In this document: positions 1 through 7,154 of the stretch, piece after piece
How the letters are laid out: every line of letters starts with the position of its first letter
How positions within the stretch are numbered: position 1 is the stretch's first letter
Assembly: GCA_046760445.1 (NCBI GenBank)
Contig: JBHIEE010000009.1
Span: forward strand, 1 to 40,491
From: JBHIEE01 sp046760445
GTDB lineage: Bacteria > Acidobacteriota > Aminicenantia > JdFR-78
Reading direction: 5' to 3'
Length of the DNA: 40,491 nucleotides
The notes under the pieces: generated by a model
What the model was told of the DNA's origin: nothing
What the model saw: only the letters and a program-made list of their open reading frames with translations
Databases searched by the model: none
Position numbers and translations under genes: made by a program

Positions 1-8
1 TTACTCAT
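1..8 (-). CDS. 5' end of an unidentified gene, cut by the window edge
   Basis: Read on the minus strand, an ATG at 8-6 follows a strong ribosome binding site TAAGGAGG (complement of 14-21) at ideal spacing, and the frame runs off the window after M-S. The gene is downstream of the ferredoxin oxidoreductase gamma subunit on the same strand but is separated from it by 281 bases holding a repeat. It could be another subunit of that enzyme, but nothing of the product is visible. Confidence 0.6.
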
Positions 9-45
9 TTTTCCTCCTTATTATTTCCACAGTATTGTCAAACTT

Positions 46-248
46 AACCACAGAGACCACTTACTTTATAAAATCCCAAATCCCAAACAATATCCAATGA
101 CTCCTTCGGCCCGAGGCCTCAGGACGAGGGCAAATACCAAATGACCGAAATAAATCAGTTTTGAATTTTGAACATTGGAATTTGGAATTTGTTTGTAATT
201 TGGAATTTGTAATTTGGAATTTTTCATTCATTTGTGTTCTCTATGGTT
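46..248. repeat. MITE-like intergenic element with imperfect terminal inverted repeats
   Basis: The left end, aaccacagagaccac (46-60), matches the reverse complement of the right end, gtgttctctatggtt (234-248), at 13 of 15 positions. The interior is AT-rich and quasi-palindromic: the left half has repeated 'aaatcccaaa' and the right half has tandem 'aatttggaattt' units, with a GC-rich core near 108-131 (cggcccgaggcctcaggacg). No reading frame is convincing. The interior 'ccaaatgaccgaaataaat' is nearly repeated at 34490-34510. Confidence 0.6.
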
Positions 249-289
249 TTCATGTTCTCTCATACTCTTTTTGACATTATTATTCCCGC

Positions 290-841
290 TTAAGAAGTCT
301 TTATTAATTGATAGGCTTCTTGGGCAGCAGCCACATTTTCTTCAGGTTTTATAGCAATTGCTTCTCGAATTGACTGAACAACTGATTCAAGTTTGGCTAC
401 TTTTAATACCTTAACCACTCCTCCTAAAATAGCAGTATTAGCAATAGGTGCTGCTCGTGTTCCTAATTTATGTTTAACCGCAACTCCAGTAGCATCAATA
501 GTCGCTACTTTAAATTTCTCAGGAAATTTAAAATCATTTGGTTGTCGGTCACTGTTAATGATAATCCATCCTCCATCTTCTAAACCTTCTGTGACATCAA
601 TTGCTTCAATTAATGTTGGGTCCAAAACGACAATATGATCAGGGGTGTAAATTTTACTCTTGAGATATATTTCTTTATCATCAATTCTGATAAAAGCATA
701 GACAGGCGCTCCTCTCCTTTCCACACCAAATTCAGGAAAAGCTTGAACAAAATTTCCTTCTTTAGCAATGGCGTCAGCCAAAATTTTGGAAGCAACGACT
801 GTTCCTTGACCACCTCTTCCATGAAATCTTATTTCTATCAT
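290..841 (-). CDS. 2-oxoacid:ferredoxin oxidoreductase, gamma subunit
   Basis: The 183-residue product is the gamma (PorC/PorG-type) subunit of pyruvate or another 2-oxoacid:ferredoxin oxidoreductase, the cytoplasmic thiamine-diphosphate Fe-S enzyme that interconverts 2-oxoacid plus CoA and acyl-CoA plus CO2. The family's N-terminal motif RFHGRGGQGTVVASKILA (residues 4-21) is followed by AFPEFGVERRGAPVYAFIRI and the VVLDPTLIEA segment, and the length is normal for a stand-alone gamma subunit. The alpha, beta and delta subunits are not in this window and may lie to the left. It is the last gene seen in the thiC operon, 76 bases after the fumarase alpha gene. The start has a GGAGGAAAAATA-type site (complement of 844-855). 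Which 2-oxoacid is used cannot be told from this subunit. Confidence 0.9.
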   Translation of the reverse strand: MIEIRFHGRGGQGTVVASKILADAIAKEGNFVQAFPEFGVERRGAPVYAFIRIDDKEIYLKSKIYTPDHIVVLDPTLIEAIDVTEGLEDGGWIIINSDRQPNDFKFPEKFKVATIDATGVAVKHKLGTRAAPIANTAILGGVVKVLKVAKLESVVQSIREAIAIKPEENVAAAQEAYQLIKTS

Positions 842-917
842 TATTTTTCCTCCTCTTCTATTAGTTATCAGTCATTTATCATTTGTTAAACTACAGATGA
901 TTGACAGGGAATAAAGG

Positions 918-1775
918 TCATAATTCAAATTCCATCACTCGATGAGAATGACATTCGATATTTACTGCAGCAGGTAGAGAAGCAATATGGCAAGGATAAG
1001 TTTCAATATGAACGGCTAAAGTAGTTACTCTTCCTCCTAATCCCTGAGGCCCTATACCCAAATTATTTATTCTCTTGAAAAGCCCCTTCTCCATATCAGC
1101 ATAAAATGGGTCAGAGTTGTGACTACCCAATGGCCTCCTTAGCAGGGCTTTTTTGGCTAACAGAGCAGAAGTTTCAAAATTCCCACCAATACCTACTCCA
1201 ACAATTATTGGAGGACAAGGATTTGCCCCTGCTTTATCAACTGTTTCCACAACAAAATCTTCTATTCCTTCCTGGCCCGCAGCTGGAGCAAACATTCTAA
1301 TGGCACTCATATTTTCTGCTCCGCCCCCTTTAGCCATAAAAGTGATCTTAAATTTTTCTCCAGGAACTATCTCCCAATGAACAAAAGCAGGGGTATTATC
1401 GCCAGTATTCTTCCTCCGAAGTGGATCTTCAACAATTGACTTTCTAAGATAACCTTCTTTATACCCCTCTCTTACTCCTTCGGTTATCGCCTGACTTATA
1501 CTTTTTAATCCATCTTCCTTCTTAAATTGTACTTCCTCCCCCATTTCTACAAAAAACACAGCTAACCCTGTATCCTGACATAGTCCTAATTTCTCATTTC
1601 GAGCAATCTCTGCATTTTGAAGAATTTGGTTTAAAATTGCCTTACCTCCTGGTGATTCTTCATTTTCTAACTCTCTCTTTATTACCTCAATTACATCTTC
1701 TCCTAATTCAAAATTTGCTTCTTGAACTTTTTCTTTTACTTTATTTTTCACTTCTTTTAGGCTTATTAATTTCAT
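918..1775 (-). CDS. Class I (Fe-S) fumarate hydratase / tartrate dehydratase, alpha subunit
   Basis: The 285-residue product is the N-terminal-domain subunit of the two-subunit, oxygen-sensitive class I fumarase/L-tartrate dehydratase family, which hydrates fumarate to malate. The [4Fe-4S] cluster ligands are expected among C66 (GLCQDTG), C187 (NPCPP) and C275 (NIECHSHR), with C262 (YPCHIASLP) also nearby. Their spacing fits the family, and the GIGGNFETSA and GPQGLGGRVT loops are intact. The length matches alpha subunits, so a separate beta subunit is required. The gene that follows is the ferredoxin oxidoreductase gamma subunit, not the beta subunit. It begins one base after the stop of the aldehyde dehydrogenase gene and is clearly co-transcribed. 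Fumarate as substrate is the default reading; tartrate or a related acid is possible. Confidence 0.9.
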   Translation of the reverse strand: MKLISLKEVKNKVKEKVQEANFELGEDVIEVIKRELENEESPGGKAILNQILQNAEIARNEKLGLCQDTGLAVFFVEMGEEVQFKKEDGLKSISQAITEGVREGYKEGYLRKSIVEDPLRRKNTGDNTPAFVHWEIVPGEKFKITFMAKGGGAENMSAIRMFAPAAGQEGIEDFVVETVDKAGANPCPPIIVGVGIGGNFETSALLAKKALLRRPLGSHNSDPFYADMEKGLFKRINNLGIGPQGLGGRVTTLAVHIETYPCHIASLPAAVNIECHSHRVMEFEL

Positions 1776-1776
1776 A

Positions 1777-3204
1777 TTATACCTCCAGATTTAAAGCTAA
1801 TAATTTTAACTCGGTCATTTCTTCAATGGCATATTTCACTCCCTCTCGCCCGAATCCTGATTCTTTCACCCCTCCATAGGGCATATGATCGATACGGAAA
1901 GTAGGAATATCATTAACGATTACTCCTCCCACATCTAAATTCTGATAAGCTTTGAATGCTTTCTTTAAATCAGAAGTAAATACTCCTGCTTGAAGCCCAT
2001 AAATCGAATAATTAACTGACTCCAGAGCATGGTCAAAGTCTTTATAGGGATAAACAACAACCACTGGTGCAAAAGCTTCTAACCAAGAGACGCGAAGTTC
2101 TGGTTTTACACCTTCTAAAATAGTTGGCTCAAACATTACTCCATCTCTTTTACCTCCAATCACAATTTTTGCCCCTTGGTCAACAGCTTCCTGAATCCAT
2201 TCTTCTGTCTTTTCTGCTGCTTTAATGTTTATCATTGGGCCTATATCTGTTTTCTTATCAAGAGGATTTCCCATTTTTAATTTTTGGGTCTGAGAAATAA
2301 AATCAGCCATAAAACGATCATAAATTTTTTGATGGAGGAATATTCTTTGAATAGAAATGCAAATTTGCCCGGAAAAAGAAAAAGCACCACTCACTGTCCT
2401 CTTCACAGCATATTCTAAATTTGCATCTGGCTCAATAACCACAGCTGCATTTCCTCCTAACTCAAGAGTCACTTTCTTTTTGTAAGCTTTCTTTTTTAGT
2501 TCCCAGCCTACTGAGGGACTGCCAGTAAAAGTGAGTTTTTTGATTTTATCATCGGTCAAAAGAATTTCAGCCACTTGATACTCAGCAGGAACAACATTTA
2601 ATCCTCCTGATGGATATTCTGTTTGATTAACTATTTCCCCAAGAAGAAGAGAAGTAATAGGCACCTGGGAGGAAGGCTTAAGCACAATTGTATTTCCACA
2701 GGCAATAGCTGGCGCCACTTTATGAGCGACCAAGTTTAAGGGAAAATTAAAAGGAGTGATAGCAGCAATAACTCCTATGGGAAATCTTTTGACTAATCCG
2801 AATCTTCCTCTGGTTTGAGCACTTAAATCAAGAGGAATAATCTCTCCTTCCATTCTTTTCGCTTCTTCAGAAGCTATCTGAAAAGTATTGATTGCTCTAT
2901 CAACTTCTGTCAGAGAATGGGCGATTACTTTTCCGGATTGAAGAGTAATTGATTCAGCTAATTCATTTTTTCTTTTTTCTATTTGAGCAGAGATCTTCTC
3001 TAAGATTGAAGCACGCTCATAACTGGAAAGTTTTTTTGTTTTTTCAAAGGCAGAATGAGCAGCCTCAATCGCCTCAGTAAGATGAATCTCCTCAACAAAA
3101 TAAACCTTCCCAATTTCCTGATTATTATATGGAAATTTAATTGATTTGATTATTTTCGATTTTTCCCATTTACCGTTAATCAGGAATTTATATTCCTGAA
3201 CCAT
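1777..3204 (-). CDS. NAD(P)-dependent aldehyde dehydrogenase (lactaldehyde / succinate-semialdehyde / GAPN-like)
   Basis: This is a full-length (475 residues) ALDH-superfamily enzyme that oxidises an aldehyde to its acid in the cytoplasm. The catalytic set is present: N153 in ITPFNFPLN, K176 in VLKPSS, E248 in TLELGGN and the nucleophile C282 in SGQICIS. The coenzyme-binding TFTGSPSVG segment and the C-terminal PYGGVKESGFGREG motif are intact. The C-terminal wording resembles the ALDH group that includes archaeal lactaldehyde dehydrogenase and non-phosphorylating GAPDH, but the substrate cannot be fixed. The start codon directly abuts the stop of the upstream TIM-barrel gene (3205), so the pair is translationally close. 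The neighbours (fumarase, 2-oxoacid oxidoreductase) suggest central carbon metabolism. Confidence 0.9.
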   Translation of the reverse strand: MVQEYKFLINGKWEKSKIIKSIKFPYNNQEIGKVYFVEEIHLTEAIEAAHSAFEKTKKLSSYERASILEKISAQIEKRKNELAESITLQSGKVIAHSLTEVDRAINTFQIASEEAKRMEGEIIPLDLSAQTRGRFGLVKRFPIGVIAAITPFNFPLNLVAHKVAPAIACGNTIVLKPSSQVPITSLLLGEIVNQTEYPSGGLNVVPAEYQVAEILLTDDKIKKLTFTGSPSVGWELKKKAYKKKVTLELGGNAAVVIEPDANLEYAVKRTVSGAFSFSGQICISIQRIFLHQKIYDRFMADFISQTQKLKMGNPLDKKTDIGPMINIKAAEKTEEWIQEAVDQGAKIVIGGKRDGVMFEPTILEGVKPELRVSWLEAFAPVVVVYPYKDFDHALESVNYSIYGLQAGVFTSDLKKAFKAYQNLDVGGVIVNDIPTFRIDHMPYGGVKESGFGREGVKYAIEEMTELKLLALNLEV

Positions 3205-4047
3205 TTATTCTCCTTCTCCATAATACAATCTTTTAAGTAAAAGAGCATCCAATTCTAAGTTTGGACTTTCACAGATAATCATTCCTTCTAAAGAACAATC
3301 TTTAATTACCTGAATCCATTCATCGTATCGAAAGTCGGATTCTTTTAAATTCAAATGAACTTTTTCTCCTTTTTCAGTATAATCTATTCCCGAGATATGA
3401 ATATGAACATTTTTTAATGCTTTTTGTCCCAAAGTCCTTTCTATTTTTTTTATAATTTTATAAAATTCTTCATATTTATTCCATCTTCCATCTCGGGCAT
3501 GAACATGAGAAAAGTCAATACAAGGAAGCACATTCTCTATTTCCTGAGAGAGGTTAATAACTTCCTCCAGAGAACCGAATTGAGATTGTTTACCCATTGT
3601 TTCTGGGCGAAGAATAATCGGATTTCTTTCTGATTTTAAAATAGAAATAATTTCTTTAATTCCTATTTTAATAATCTCATAAGCAGATTTGGGGTCATTG
3701 CCGTAAAAACCAGGATGGAAAACCACACTCTCCGCTCCACAGAGATAGCCAATTCGAGCTGAACTTAAAATTCTCTCCTGGCTGGCTAATCTCTTTCCAG
3801 TTTCAGCTGAATTTAAATTAATGAAGTATGGAGCATGAACACTTAATCTAATATTCTTTTTTTGAGCTTTTTTTTTGACTGCTAGGGCTGTTTCCTGACC
3901 CATCTTGACCCCTCGCACAAATTCGATCTCAAGACAATCCAGACCGAGCTCTGAAATCCTATCCAGACCTGCTTCAGTAGAACTTCCTTTACTGCTTCTT
4001 GGGATTCCCGCTGTGCCAAAACATATTTTTTTAACAGAGGATGGCAT
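3205..4047 (-). CDS. Endonuclease IV-like TIM-barrel protein (AP endonuclease family 2 / xylose isomerase-like)
   Basis: I place the start at the ATG at 4047, because AGGAG lies six bases upstream of it; a longer frame open to 4083 lacks such a site. This start overlaps the end of thiC by 17 bases. The 280-residue product has the endonuclease IV/xylose isomerase-like barrel with candidate metal ligands H71 (SVHAPYF), H111 (FHPGFYG), E149 (RPETMGK), D178 and H181 (CIDFSHVHARDG), H215/H217 (HIHISG) and E260. Endonuclease IV proteins cleave abasic DNA with three zinc ions, and the ligand pattern here is compatible with this. It resembles a family of endonuclease IV-like proteins found mainly in archaea and anaerobes, so repair activity is an inference. 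Its place between thiC and an aldehyde dehydrogenase does not explain its role. Confidence 0.75.
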   Translation of the reverse strand: MPSSVKKICFGTAGIPRSSKGSSTEAGLDRISELGLDCLEIEFVRGVKMGQETALAVKKKAQKKNIRLSVHAPYFINLNSAETGKRLASQERILSSARIGYLCGAESVVFHPGFYGNDPKSAYEIIKIGIKEIISILKSERNPIILRPETMGKQSQFGSLEEVINLSQEIENVLPCIDFSHVHARDGRWNKYEEFYKIIKKIERTLGQKALKNVHIHISGIDYTEKGEKVHLNLKESDFRYDEWIQVIKDCSLEGMIICESPNLELDALLLKRLYYGEGE

Positions 4048-5338
4048 CAATTTCTCCTGAGGAGTCAAGATATTCATTGACAATTTTTATTGCACAGTAT
4101 TCACCGCACATTGAGCAAGCTTTAGTTGAGGTTTTACTTTTTTTCCTTATTTTTTTGAATTTTTCTGGATCAAGAGCTAATTTTTCCTGAGCACTCCAGT
4201 CTAATTTCCTTCTCGCCTCTGAGATTTTCTTATCCCATTTTGAGGCATTTTCCACTCCTTTAACAATATCAGCCGCATGAGCAGCAATCCGGGAGGCAAT
4301 TAACCCTTCCTTAACATCTTCTACCTCAGGTAAACCAAGATGTTCCAAAGGAGTAACATAACATAGAAAATCAGCTCCGTAGGAAGCAGCAATTGCTCCT
4401 CCAATAGCTGAAGTAATATGGTCATAACCAGGAGCAATATCGGTCACTAATGGTCCTAAAACATAAAAAGGTGCTTCCTGACAAATTCTTTTCTGAAGCT
4501 GAATATTCATTATAATCTGATTTAAGGGAACATGTCCTGGTCCTTCAGCCATTACCTGAACACCATGCTCCCAGGCTCTTTTAACCAATTCCCCTAAGGT
4601 CAATAATTCTTCTATTTGGGCTCGATCAGTCGCATCATCAATAGAACCTGGTCTTAAACCATCTCCTAAACTTAAAGTAATATCATACTTCTTGGCTATT
4701 TCTAAAAGGCGGTCAAATTTTTCAAAAAGCGGATTTTCTTTTTGATTATGTAACATCCAGCCAAAATGGAAAGCTCCCCCTCGTGAGACAATATTAGTCA
4801 GTCTTCCTTGGTTTTTTAATCTTTCAATCCCCTTAAGAGTCAACCCAGCATGCACAGTCATGAAGTCAACTCCATCTCGGGCCTGTTCTTCTATGGTGGA
4901 GAAAAGATCATCTTCGGTCATATTGACAATTGACCCTCTTTCTGAGATAGCTTTAATTGCCGCCTGATAAATGGGCACTGTCCCAACCGGGATAGAGGCT
5001 TTTTGAATTATCATTCTTCGGATTTTATTTATATTTCCACCTGTGCTTAAATCCATTACTGTATCCGCTCCATATTGTAAGGCTACCTCCAGTTTTTCAA
5101 GCTCCTTTTCAAAATATGGGTAATCAATTGAAGTACCAATATTGACATTCACCTTAGTTCTCAGTTTTTTCCCTACACCAATTGGTTTTATGTTTTTATG
5201 ATAAGGATTATGAAGAATAACTATCTGTCCCTTGGCTACTAAATCCAAAATTTCTTCAACAGGCAAACCTTCTTGCTCGGCCACCAGCTTTAAGGATGGA
5301 GTAGTATTACCTTTTTTAGCTTCTTCTATTTGTGTCAT
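4031..5338 (-). CDS. thiC: Phosphomethylpyrimidine synthase ThiC (radical SAM)
   Basis: The 435-residue product matches ThiC, which converts aminoimidazole ribotide to the hydroxymethylpyrimidine phosphate of thiamine. Typical segments are VNVNIGTS, QYGADTVMDLSTGG, TVHAGLT, SRGGAF, GDGLRPGS, EGPGHVPLNQI and TDIAPGYDHI. The C-terminal cluster motif is CSMCGEYC (C408, C411, C415), the short spacing seen in the anaerobe/archaeal form, which lacks the long N-terminal region of proteobacterial ThiC. It is the first gene of a five-gene operon. A sigma70-type promoter at 5361-5390 leaves a leader of only about 16 bases, so there is no room for a thiamine riboswitch. ThiC-like paralogues that make 5-hydroxybenzimidazole (BzaF type) are a weaker alternative. 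No other thiamine gene is visible. Confidence 0.92.
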   Translation of the reverse strand: MTQIEEAKKGNTTPSLKLVAEQEGLPVEEILDLVAKGQIVILHNPYHKNIKPIGVGKKLRTKVNVNIGTSIDYPYFEKELEKLEVALQYGADTVMDLSTGGNINKIRRMIIQKASIPVGTVPIYQAAIKAISERGSIVNMTEDDLFSTIEEQARDGVDFMTVHAGLTLKGIERLKNQGRLTNIVSRGGAFHFGWMLHNQKENPLFEKFDRLLEIAKKYDITLSLGDGLRPGSIDDATDRAQIEELLTLGELVKRAWEHGVQVMAEGPGHVPLNQIIMNIQLQKRICQEAPFYVLGPLVTDIAPGYDHITSAIGGAIAASYGADFLCYVTPLEHLGLPEVEDVKEGLIASRIAAHAADIVKGVENASKWDKKISEARRKLDWSAQEKLALDPEKFKKIRKKSKTSTKACSMCGEYCAIKIVNEYLDSSGEIDAILC

Positions 5339-5360
5339 TTTAAGTTTTCCTTAACACATA

Positions 5361-5390
5361 AGTATAGGTGAAATTGAGACAAAGTGTCAA
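5361..5390 (-). promoter_or_regulatory. Sigma70-type promoter of the thiC operon
   Basis: On the minus strand TTGACA (complement of 5385-5390) is followed after 18 bases by TATACT (complement of 5361-5366). Transcription would begin near 5354, about 16 bases before the thiC start. Confidence 0.6.
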
Positions 5391-5551
5391 GAAATGACTG
5401 ATTTCGTATATGATGAGCTCCAGTGGGAATTTTGTAGTGTTCTTACCATAAGATAAAGATGTCATATTGTAAGACTCGACTCCCTCAATTTATCACTTCA
5501 GCTTCGTTAAAAAGTTAGTAATTTTAATGATCAGCTCCTGCACTATTACTT

Positions 5552-5725
5552 TTAACTTTTCTCCTCGATTCGTTTGATTGTGCTACTTACTATAGCATAA
5601 TGAACATCAAGATAGTCAGCTATCTCATTTAAAGTATAACAGGAAATGACTTTTCTCTGGGAAGCCTTTATGTATGCTCTTTCATCAATAATTCTTGGAA
5701 AAAAAGATGTCTTTGTAAAAATTAT
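5552..5725 (-). pseudogene. 3' remnant of a REP-associated (Y1-type) transposase, C-terminal helix-turn-helix
   Basis: An open minus-strand stretch encodes a C-terminal fragment containing YTLNEIADYLDVHYAIVSST and IKRIEEK before a TAA at 5554-5552. This is the helix-turn-helix tail found at the C terminus of many IS200-like REP-associated tyrosine transposases (typically '...EIADHLGVHYSTVSR...'). A stop codon lies upstream at 5728-5726 and no HUH catalytic domain is present nearby, so it is a decayed fragment. It is not a fragment of the intact transposase at 7247, whose C terminus is different. Confidence 0.7.
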
Positions 5726-5951
5726 TTACACGTTAGAAAAATTTTTTAAAAAATCTAATCTCCAATTTGAAGAAAGTAATAAGAAACAACAAACTTCTTT
5801 ATCTGGCATAAAATTTGCATCTTTTAAGTTAAAGACTAAATCAAGGAGGAAGAGATTAAATACTCCGGAAACCATTCAATAGGTTAAAGATTTGAAAAGG
5901 CAGAATGACAACCAACTACCAATTGAAGTTTTTTGGGACTCCAAGACTTAA
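5703..5951 (+). pseudogene. Possible degraded reading frame interrupted by a stop
   Basis: A lysine-rich plus-strand frame ends in RRKRLNTPETIQ, a TAG stop (5880-5882), and continues in the same frame as VKDLKRQNDNQLPIEVFWD to a TAA at 5949-5951. The '...TPETIQ-VKDLKRQN...' stretch loosely resembles the linker before integrase cores, but the match is too short to name a family. There is no plausible start or ribosome binding site. I regard it as debris next to the transposase remnant, with low confidence. Confidence 0.25.
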
Positions 5952-5977
5952 TCTGGTTTATTAAAAGGAGGTATGTT

Positions 5978-7066
5978 ATGAAAAAAATAAGTATCTGTTT
6001 GGGAATTTTTTTAATGTCTATGATTTTTAATTCCTTCCTTATAGCCACAACTGAAAACCAGCCCGGTGTTTCTCTGAAGGAAACCTTTAAGATTTATGTC
6101 CGCTCAGTGCAAAATTCTGATTTGAAAAACCTTTTCAACACGGTTACCAATAATAAAAACTTTTTCTTTCTCCCCCACACCGGAAAGCTTATTAATACTC
6201 GAGAAGGCTATTATAAATTCCATGAGGAGTGGTTCAGGGAAAAAGATTGGGAAATGCCTGTTGAGTTAATAGAAGTCCGTGAAGGAAAAAAATACGGTTA
6301 TACCAATGCTATTTTTCATTATAGAAGCAAAACTTCTGAGAGAAGAACATACTTTCTTGATTCTTATTTTACTTTAATTTTCCATAAAGAAGATGGATTG
6401 TGGAAAGTTGTAGCTGATATTTGTACTCCAATTAGCCGATATTTTACAGAAACCAATTCTGAGATAAAATACACATCAGAACAAGTATATCTCTTCAATA
6501 TTATAAAAGACCGTCGCACTGTGCGTAAATTTCAAACCACTCCAGTTCCGAAAGAGCATATTATGAAAATTCTCGATGCAGCACACTATGCTCCTACAGC
6601 TCATAATGAGCAAGCCTGGAAATTTCTGGTTATCCAGGATAGGGAAAAACTTAATCAGTTAAAAAAGGAAGCTGCCTCATGGTATCTCGAAGCTTATAAA
6701 AGGAAGAAAAAACCTACTCAGAAAGAGCTCAATTCAATCAAAGATTTGATCAAAAGATTATTAGAAAATGTTCTTTCCGCACCAGTCTATGTTGCCGTTC
6801 TCGTTGATTCACATTCGAAATATCCTGAGGAACATATTTATTGTGGCACACTGGCTGCTGAAAATCTATTTATTGCTGCCAGAGCCTTAGGTTATGGCAC
6901 TGGATTTTATACGACATTTTTCCCCGGGGATGAAATGAAAAAATTTTTTAATATACCAGATCAATATAAACTAATTTGTTTTACCCCTATCGGTGTTCCT
7001 GAAAAATGGCCTGAAATGCCTCCCAAAAAGAAACTGGAAGAAGTAGTTGTTTTTGAATCATTTTAA
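5978..7066 (+). CDS. Exported NTF2-like / nitroreductase-family fusion protein
   Basis: The start chosen is the ATG at 5978, preceded by AAAAGGAGG at good spacing; the longer upstream frame lacks a site. The product of 362 residues begins with a signal peptide (MKKISICLGIFLMSMIF, cleavage near residue 23). Residues about 30-150 look like an NTF2/SnoaL-type alpha+beta domain (LKETFKIYVRSVQNSDL..., ending in DGLWKVVADICTP). Residues about 165-362 are a nitroreductase domain: DRRTVRKF for FMN phosphate binding, APTAHNEQAWKF, and AAENLFIAARALGYGTGFYT near the C terminus. Nitroreductases are FMN-dependent NAD(P)H oxidoreductases and are normally cytoplasmic, so a Sec-type signal on one is unusual. 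The gene stands alone between remnants, and its electron donor and substrate are unknown. Confidence 0.8.
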   Translation: MKKISICLGIFLMSMIFNSFLIATTENQPGVSLKETFKIYVRSVQNSDLKNLFNTVTNNKNFFFLPHTGKLINTREGYYKFHEEWFREKDWEMPVELIEVREGKKYGYTNAIFHYRSKTSERRTYFLDSYFTLIFHKEDGLWKVVADICTPISRYFTETNSEIKYTSEQVYLFNIIKDRRTVRKFQTTPVPKEHIMKILDAAHYAPTAHNEQAWKFLVIQDREKLNQLKKEAASWYLEAYKRKKKPTQKELNSIKDLIKRLLENVLSAPVYVAVLVDSHSKYPEEHIYCGTLAAENLFIAARALGYGTGFYTTFFPGDEMKKFFNIPDQYKLICFTPIGVPEKWPEMPPKKKLEEVVVFESF

Positions 7067-7073
7067 AAAGAAA

Positions 7074-7139
7074 ATGTTTGAAGAAAAAATAAAGAAAAAA
7101 ATTGAGGAATATCGTCAACAAATAATCGATACTCTCTGA
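7074..7139 (+). pseudogene. Truncated N-terminal coding fragment beside the transposon
   Basis: An ATG seven bases after the nitroreductase stop opens a 21-codon frame (MFEEKIKKKIEEYRQQ..., ending DTL-stop) that stops 15 bases before the left end of the transposon at 7155. The charged first helix resembles the N terminus of M20-family amidohydrolases/peptidases, suggesting the start of a gene whose remainder was lost. It is too short for a firm call. Confidence 0.3.
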
Positions 7140-7154
7140 AGTGTTAAGCTGTTA

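Noticed and set aside
60..235. CRISPR-like array in the tandem 'aatttggaattt' units
   Set aside because: The units are short, overlapping and irregular, with no spacers of constant length and no cas genes.
5339..5500. TPP riboswitch in front of thiC
   Set aside because: I looked for the CTGAGA and related conserved elements on the minus strand and found none, and the promoter leaves a leader of only about 16 bases.
5646..5882. A plus-strand 78-codon reading frame as a gene
   Set aside because: Its first part is antisense to the transposase remnant, it lacks a ribosome binding site and family features, and the frame seems to continue past its stop. It is listed only as possible debris.
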